NCBI GenBank assembly: GCA_020747015.1
Contig: JAGTJM010000016.1
Coordinates: 62,001 to 126,000 of the forward strand
Length of the DNA stretch: 64,000 nucleotides
Source: Pyrenochaeta sp. MPI-SDFR-AT-0127
Lineage: Eukaryota > Ascomycota > Dothideomycetes > Pleosporales > Cucurbitariaceae
Direction of reading: 5' to 3'
This document shows positions 57,567 to 64,000 of this stretch, in pieces (within the stretch, counting starts at the first letter, position 1; each line of letters opens with the position of its first letter). The position numbers were made by a program, and so were the translations under genes. Under the pieces are notes generated by a model. The model had not been told where the DNA came from, made no database searches, and saw only the letters and a list, made by a program, of their open reading frames with translations.

Positions 57567-60500
57567 CTATGCAGCACTGTCCCTAAGCCTCTGCTGCTCC
57601 TCTTCGGTTAGTTGATTAAACTCCTCTGGGAACCCATGTGTCGTAGCAGCGCGTTTGAAAAAGTCAACAAGAAAGCCTTGGGTCTCATCGTCACGCTGGC
57701 GACCTGAACCAGGGCCATCCTCTGCTGCAAAGGCCATGAGCTGTTCCTTGCTGAAGCCACTACCAAGGTCTACGAAAGGATTTGGTTCGTCTTCCCAGTC
57801 ACCGTCCTCGGAGCCTTCGTCTGCGAGGTCGGCGGCGGCGGCAGCGTCCAAGGGGGCGCCAGAGGCGGATTGCAGTTCCACGACTAGGACCTTAAGGATT
57901 TTGAGCGGTGCGGGGACAATTGTGTATTTATCGGGACCTATTGAACATGTTAGCTGTCATGTACCGACTTCATGAAAGTGCTCATCTCGTTGCTTATAGT
58001 ATAGACAAGGAGGATGACACAGGCCCGACAGGGAAAGCACGTACTGGCTTTTGCACGACTTCGTGTCATGATGCGACCATCTGTGTTGGGGATTAAGTCA
58101 CCTTTAACTTGGACTTGGGCAAGTCGAGGGTCCTTCAAGTCGTACAATTTTGAAAGGGCGATAACACTGGCAGAGTCAGCTAATGCTCACAGAGAAATCT
58201 CAACAAAGCAATCTGGGGGTTTCCTCCTGGCTAATTTTGATGTGGACCAACTATGACCAAGCTTTCCCCAGTCGCCGCTATGACAACAGCATTGCACTAG
58301 TACGTACTTTTGTCGAATCTCGTCATAACCGGCGAAGTTGATCGAGTTCTCGAGCCACTTCGCTAGGACGACTTGGAGGCCATTCTGACCCTCAATATCC
58401 TGCCGAGCCAGGAAGTCAACTACTTCTGAGGCATGGTTTAGGCTCAACCGCGCAAACACTAGGGTTAGGCTCTGGATAAATTGAGCATGCTCTGCTTTGG
58501 CAAGTCGGACTGCAACGCTGCGCAGGAGCTCTTCGAGATATGGACCGAGCCTCTCATGGCCAGCCTTCTCCACAACCTCAGCGGCAAGAGCACCGACTTC
58601 GCCAGCCGCATGATCAGTGCACGATGAGAGTAGACGAGAGACTATGATCAGTGCAACCTCAAGGCCGGCCTTGCCGGTGTCGTCTCGCCATTCAAAAAGT
58701 TGTTGATGATCATGTGAAATGATGTTCTTCACAGCAATGGTCGCTGACTTCAGCAGCTCTTCGTCTGTAGAGCCAAGGAGAAGTCGAGTAAGCTTCGGCA
58801 TTGTTGTAGCCACGAAGCCAGTGGGAAGCGGCTCGGGACCATGCTCGGCAAGCACGGCAAGAAGATCAGCTGCGAAGTTGCACAGAGCATTCTCCTCGGT
58901 GAGGCTGCCGACATCGAAAGCGCCCATGAGAGAAGGCAGAACCTTGGCGCACAATTGGATGTATGCGTCTCCACCCATGCGAGCAATGGACTGTGTTACA
59001 TCTTCGAAGGTCTCAATAACCAGCATCGTCAACTGAAAGTTGTTGGCCTGGTAACTGGCCACGTGAAACAAGGTATCTAGACCGTTGGCCGTGATACATA
59101 TCCGCGTATCAATGAGAATGGCGTCTCTAAGTGTTTCCACCAGGGTGACCATAAGATCATCGCTATCAGCGAGTTCCTGCAGATCTTGTGCTGAAAGATA
59201 GTTGCTGATCGCTGTAATGATGTTGTTTTGTAAGGGTTGCGTAATGGCATGTGGGAGAGCCTGGAGATAGTACTGCATAGCGCGGATGCACGACACTTGA
59301 ACCACGTCGGATTCGTCGTTCGGTATGGCTTGCAGACAAGCCTCCAGGAAAGAGGTTGCAAGTTGTTGCAGAGCATCGCCAGAAGTTCTTGTCAGGCTTC
59401 CAGCAACTAGGTAGCCACGCGCTCGAAGAAATGCATCGGGTTGTTGCATGGCATAGCGTATGAAATCAACGTATCCACTGGCAGCCTCCGGGCCGATTTG
59501 TTTGTCCACATCCTGGAAGTCACTGAGTAATTGGTTCAAGACGTACAAAGCAGCTTCCTCTGCTTTCCAACCTTTGGACTCAGAGTAGAGAGCTCTTGTG
59601 TAGGTTAACAACCCATTGATGGTAGGCTCGGTAAGCCATTCACCCAGCTTGATAACCAGATCTCCACATGCAGTTCGGGGAGTGTAGTTTGCTGTCACGC
59701 TTGTCTCCTCGCTAAGGAAGATGTTCACATCGATGTCCCATAATCCCTCCTCTTCCGTGGTGATCTGCGCATACGCAACAGCAAGTTTCATTACTTGAGT
59801 GACCCAAGAATTTTCTGGAGTCTGATTTTGAAGCTCCTGCTCCAGCTGTGCGCGAACAGGAGGCGCTCGAAGACATGCTTGCATGAAATCAAGTTCTTCG
59901 AGGACCAGGAAGTCCAGAGTATATGGCAGTCCATCAGCGTCTTCCAGTCTGCTCTGGCGCTCCTCTTGTATGTACATGAGAGAGTATGCGGGTTGCAGTA
60001 ATGACAGTTCTTCCCAAGTTGCCTGGAAGAGGACAAGACTTTGGGGTGAGAGGATAGCCGGGAAGACAGACCGTATGCGCATAAGGACCTATCGATTGCT
60101 TAGCAGTTGCCATAGAAGTTACAGCCCACATTGAATCTTTCTCACCTTGACTACTTGAAGTTTGAAAGCAACATGTCCTTTATAGATTTCGGCATTTGGC
60201 GCATCGTGCTCGTTCTCTTGATAAGAGGGTGGGTCGGGCAGCCTCGTGTTCATAACATTTATGAAGAACGGGATCCATTCCTTGAGTATCTCATCTGCAA
60301 AACTCTTGACAGTTGTCTTGTGATCTTCCAAGACCATCTCCAATATGTCGAAACAGCCGTGGAATACTTTGCAAGCTAATGCGCGCAGTGTCGGCTTCCT
60401 CTGCTCATTGACTGCCACATCGTACAAGATCTTGACAAGCCTAGGTGCCACACCAAAGAAGGTGTTTTCATTGAAGCAGTCCTCGACCAATTCGCTGAGC

Positions 60501-60955
60501 ACTTTCAGGGCGCCGTGTAGTTGCCCGTCAGTCGCATTGGGTATAAGTTGTAGAAGATTGTCCAGTAGGTCTGGCCATTCGATGGGATAGTCGGCGATTG
60601 CGATCTTGCTGACAACCAGGCCAGCAGCAGCCTTGAGCTTGCGATCAAGCTGGTCTGTAGTCGCGAGCTCGAGGAGCCGCTGCCGTATTTGAGCCTTGTT
60701 CTCATCTGTGACTAAAACTTGTCCCTTGAACTCGTCGAAGCTGTCACTCCATCCCGCCAGCACAAAATTCTTGAGAGATAGCAGGGCTGCCTGCCTAATG
60801 TTGAGAGGGACGCTGTCATGGCAAGAAATCCCAACGAGGCCCAGAGGAAGTTCTTGGTGGCCGTATAGCGAGAGGAGCTGTTGTTCGGCTTGTTTGCGAG
60901 GACCCTCTTGGGCGGTTTGGGTAGCGGAGAGCAGCTGCACTAGTTGATCCTCCAT
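57567..60955 (-). CDS. KAP114: Importin-beta family karyopherin, Kap114/importin-9
   Basis: Exons 60955-60146, 60088-58308, 58166-58045 and 57937-57567 give 1027 residues with consistent phases. Introns are 57, 141 and 107 nt. The N-terminus (MEDQLVQLLSATQTAQEGPR) starts the HEAT-repeat array with a Ran-binding importin-beta N-terminal segment (RKQAEQQLLSLYGHQELPLG). HEAT helices continue throughout. Near the C-terminus is an acidic stretch DEGSEDGDWEDEPNPFVDLG (about 940-960), which corresponds in position and charge to the acidic loop that Kap114/importin-9 uses to hold histone H2A-H2B. The known role is nuclear import of H2A-H2B, TBP and other cargo. The small third exon encodes KDPRLAQVQVKGDLIPNTDG with conserved flanks. 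Confidence 0.93.
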
Positions 60956-61650
60956 AGTGGACGTGGGGCATGCGCGTACAGACTAGTCAGCACGTCTAGC
61001 GTTGCCCGATAGGACTGGTGAAGGAAGATGCAAGATTGTTGACGCGTTTGTTGTGGCTTCTCTGGGCCGCCAAAATACGAAAGAAAAAGAAACGCGCTCG
61101 GAGATGCGGGGCACTGCCGTGAAGCCTAGGCGGAGGTGGGGTGGATGAGTGGAAAGCTATAATTGAGCAAATATACTCACAACAGGGACTTTTGGCAGTT
61201 AGCTGGTTTGTGATAGAATGAGAGAGAAAGAGAGAGTAGCCGAAGTAGCACTGCGAGTGGTGGTGAGGCCAAGAGGCAGCCAATTACGGTTACTTGCTCC
61301 GGTTCTGACTGTTGGAAGACGATGCTTGTTTTCCGCGTCTTGAGAAGCACGACCTCACCCATCACCTCATGCAAGCCAATCGAGCGTCTGCCACGCTGTA
61401 AAGGCCCGAAAATGCTAGGGCAAACGCACACAGCATCCACACGGCATTATCGAAACCGATTGGAGAAATCGCCCCAGGCCTGACGCTGGCACTGGTGGGA
61501 CTTCAGGACGCGACGAGACGCGACGAGCTACTCGTGGGGCAGAAATGCTCACCAAAGGCTCGTTGCACAGCAGATAGCACACAAGGCACTTGAGGAGCGA
61601 GTCCTCGATCTCTTTTAGACTTGCCGCAGAAATCTGGAATCATTTGAATC
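60956..61650. promoter_or_regulatory. Divergent promoter region between KAP114 and REV7
   Basis: 695 bp between divergent starts. No ORF with support. A short imperfect direct repeat of GACGCGACGA lies near 61507-61525. Confidence 0.45.
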
Positions 61651-62535
61651 ATGGCGCCGACCTACCTCGAAACTCTCAGTGCATTCACCACTTTCCTGAC
61701 TGCCTACACCCACACGCTGCTCTACCTCCGGACTCTCTACCCACGAACTTCATTTGTCCAGTCACGCTTCCACAACACTTCCGTCTACCAATCTCGACAC
61801 CCGCTCGTCTGCGAATGGATACGTGATGCTGTCTCTGCTGTGCGCGAAGAACTACTGGAAGGATCAGTAGCGCGGATAGGTATCGTCATTTTCCGTTACG
61901 GAAATGGAGAGGGTGAAGCGAAGACAGGAAGTGCAAAGATAATGGAACGGTTCATGTTGGACGTGTCCACCTTCCCCGCGGTGGAAAAAAATGAGCGAAA
62001 TATGGAGATTGAATGGGACTACAACTCCTCGACACCTCCTTCCCCAAACAACTCCGATGATGAGTCGACCTCCAACCCTAGGCAGAAGGGTAAACAAAAG
62101 GCTCTCGATGTTGGCGTAGACACAAATCTCTCTGAACAATTCCGCGCCGCTCTCATCTCTCTCACGACACGCACTTCGCAGCTCTCTCCTCTCCCCTCGA
62201 ATTGCTCGTTCAACATTAGCATGGAGTTGAAAGATGAAGGTGATGTAGACCCCCCGATTGGACATCCGCAGCCCTGGATCCCAGTACAGCCTAGTCTTCA
62301 GAAGTCGGGCCGGAAAGCTACAAGTCGAGATGAAGACGAAGAAAAGGAAGTGGAAGCTGGGCGACAGCAGAATGAGAAGGAAGGAGGGGATCTGGGGGGC
62401 GTCAGGGTCACGCCAATACGTAGTGTGGAAGCGGGTGTATTCAGGTTTGAGACGTGGGTTGAAGAGGGAAAGGCAAAATTTGAAGGCACGGAAGGAGGTA
62501 GTGGGAAGACAAGTTTTACAAGCTCGGGTGGGTGA
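61651..62535 (+). CDS. REV7: HORMA-domain protein, Rev7/Mad2B
   Basis: A single exon of 294 residues. The N-terminal HORMA domain is clear: YLETLSAFTTFLTAYTHTLL (about 5-24), LRTLYPRTSFVQSRFHNTSV and VYQSRHPLVCEWIRDAVSAV. A divergent second half follows (ALISLTTRTSQLSPLPSNCS, then FNISMELKDE; the final ETWVEEGKAKF corresponds to the safety-belt strand). Rev7 is the accessory subunit of DNA polymerase zeta, which binds Rev3 and Rev1 and acts in translesion synthesis. Compared with animal Rev7 (about 211 residues), this one has two acidic or charged disordered inserts (about 115-150 and 220-255). The ATG at 61651 is the first one in the frame and starts the conserved helix. Confidence 0.88.
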   Translation: MAPTYLETLSAFTTFLTAYTHTLLYLRTLYPRTSFVQSRFHNTSVYQSRHPLVCEWIRDAVSAVREELLEGSVARIGIVIFRYGNGEGEAKTGSAKIMERFMLDVSTFPAVEKNERNMEIEWDYNSSTPPSPNNSDDESTSNPRQKGKQKALDVGVDTNLSEQFRAALISLTTRTSQLSPLPSNCSFNISMELKDEGDVDPPIGHPQPWIPVQPSLQKSGRKATSRDEDEEKEVEAGRQQNEKEGGDLGGVRVTPIRSVEAGVFRFETWVEEGKAKFEGTEGGSGKTSFTSSGG

Positions 62536-63007
62536 ACTAGACACCCTCTAGCATAAGATGCGGTGCTTTTATTGCCATGAGTCGTCTCACGGCTCGTCAC
62601 TTTCTTGGGGCTACCAGATAACAATAGAGCACCCCTCCGCAAGTGTGGCGTTATCAAATCTTCGAAGCAAACAACTTGCCAGGTTGTTAGCGTATAACGA
62701 GAGGCCTAATAGGCGAGAAGAGACTATCAACACTGGCTCTCAACTAGCACAGCATGATTTGAAAGCAGGAACCATCGCTTGCATGCTGAGAGGATGGGCA
62801 AGCATGACAAGCAGAGAGATTGGAACAATGTGTAATTTTAGTCGAGTCCTTGATAGCCATGGATGTGAACACCTAGGTGATTGAATTCTGGACGTAAATT
62901 CAATCCATATTACAACCTGTAGCACCTAATCCGGATATCAAAGCCTTGCCCATGTCAGCCAGAACGCCTGCCCATGCCGTGAATTTTCCTCATCTATGCG
63001 GACTTCC
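62536..63007. other. Spacer between convergent genes
   Basis: 472 bp shared by the 3' regions of REV7 and the DPB4-like gene. No supported feature. Confidence 0.45.
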
Positions 63008-63821
63008 TTAATCAGACTCATCGCCATCGCCCATCTCATCATCTTCATCTTTCTGTTCCCGCTCCTCGAGCGGATCCTCGGTCAACCCTTCCTCTACAAC
63101 TTCCTCTTCAATCTCATCATCCTCGACCTCCTCATCCTCCACATCCGCTGTCTCATCGTTGTCCTCCATCTCACTACCGCTTTGATGATCGCCGCCCACA
63201 CTGCTCCTCCTCGCTCTCTTCGCCGCCGGTTCGCTGTCCTCGCCAGGGGCTGCGTTGCCGTTTGGTGTGGCTGGCGCGTTCTCGTCTTTCGGAACGGCAG
63301 CCTTCTTTTCCTCGCGCACCTTTTTCCGATACGTGTTCCGCTTATCTGCTTGTATGCTCGTAAATTTGGTAACTTCGGCTTCGAGGCGGGGTAGCATAAA
63401 GTCGAACTCTAGCTCTGTCATGGCATCGAAGACGTCTTTGGGCATTACGGTTTTCTTGCCATTGCGTAGGGCATGTTCGGCGGCACTATAGTATGTTAGT
63501 TGGCATAAAACTTACTGAAATATCTGTTGCACGTATGGCGTACCATGATGTGATGTAATTGACAAAGACGGTTGCGCTTTTCGACATGGCGAGAAGCGCA
63601 TCTTTCTGAATTTGTGTGTTGGGTGGGAGGACGCCTTTGCCGAGGCGCTGGACGATAGACTTTGGGAGATTGAGGTCCTGTAACAAGTATTTAGTAGCCG
63701 TACAACTGTAGGAAGCGTGGGCGCATACTTCGACACTCAGGGTATCGTCTTTAGATGTTGATTTTGCGGGGGCCGGGTCCTCATTTGAGGCAGCCGAAGC
63801 ATTACTCTTTCTGGCGGGCAT
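63008..63821 (-). CDS. DPB4: Histone-fold protein, Dpb4/POLE3-like DNA polymerase epsilon subunit
   Basis: Exons 63821-63729, 63677-63544 and 63485-63008 give 234 residues, with introns of 51 and 58 nt in consistent phase. The histone fold spans about residues 32-115: DLNLPKSIVQRLGKGVLPPN, then QKDALLAMSKSATVFVNYIT, then RNGKKTVMPKDVFDAMTELE. This matches the NF-YB-like subunit that pairs with Dpb3/POLE4 in DNA polymerase epsilon and, in the same form, in ISW2/CHRAC chromatin remodellers. The C-terminal 120 residues include a basic PAAKRARRSS stretch and then a long acidic run (EEVEDDEIEEEVVEEG), common in fungal versions. The start at 63821 gives a short Ser/Ala-rich N-terminal tail. The gene is convergent with REV7. 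Confidence 0.88.
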
Positions 63822-64000
63822 TGTGTGACTCCAAGATGGTGGGCGTCACTGTGGAATCAGAACATGTATCTGCGAAAGGTTTGTATGTTGGGCGCCAGCC
63901 TGAGTGTGCGAGTACTTCTGGTGGAACTTGACGCGTGAGAGCGTGAAGGCGCGTGCTTAGCGTTTAATCATGAGCATCGGCGAAAAGTGGACCCCGTATG
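63822..64000. other. Upstream region of the DPB4-like gene to the window edge
   Basis: 179 bp of presumptive promoter. A frame continuing past the edge cannot be judged. Confidence 0.3.

Overview
The window is nuclear DNA of a filamentous ascomycete, most likely Pezizomycotina. Almost every gene is broken by short GT-AG introns (about 45-140 nt) with fungal CTAAC/CTGAC-like branch sites, and many of the families are fungal: PF11951 regulators, Zn(II)2Cys6 factors, DAL5-type permeases, MAPEG proteins and an F-box protein. The class is not fixed by the sequence. I see no rRNA, tRNA, CRISPR array or origin.

Region 1-16 kb is conserved core: a PF11951 regulator running off the left edge, S-adenosylhomocysteine hydrolase, a Whi2-like BTB protein, the GCN20-type ABC ATPase and a large Byr4/Bfa1-like candidate. 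Region 17-32 kb holds a secreted GPI-type pyranose/sorbosone dehydrogenase-like protein, an F-box protein, ARF1, a MAPEG membrane protein, an NAD-dependent beta-hydroxyacid dehydrogenase, threonine synthase and a Lyc1-like N-acetyltransferase. Region 33-39 kb holds an RBR ubiquitin ligase with SUMO-interaction motifs, a small conserved unknown and a SUZ-domain protein.

Region 39-47.5 kb is the accessory part. Decayed coding and a Copia reverse-transcriptase relic lie on the left, and a CCHC zinc-knuckle relic of a probable transposase lies on the right. Between them sit a DAL5-family transporter, a Zn(II)2Cys6 regulator and an M20-family amidohydrolase. Transporter and regulator are divergent and share a promoter with a perfect 10-bp inverted repeat at its midpoint. 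I read this as a small self-regulated unit for uptake and hydrolysis of an amide, dipeptide or N-acyl amino acid. It is the best candidate here for an undescribed system.

Region 46.4-57.6 kb is gene-poor: a single conserved gene (gp1-like) lies between two stretches of about 5 kb without convincing genes. Region 57.5-64 kb returns to core genes: a Kap114/importin-9 karyopherin, REV7 and a Dpb4-like histone-fold protein.

Exon joins were worked out by hand from splice signals, reading frame and family conservation. Most joins agree in phase across the gene. The start of the Whi2-like gene is unresolved.
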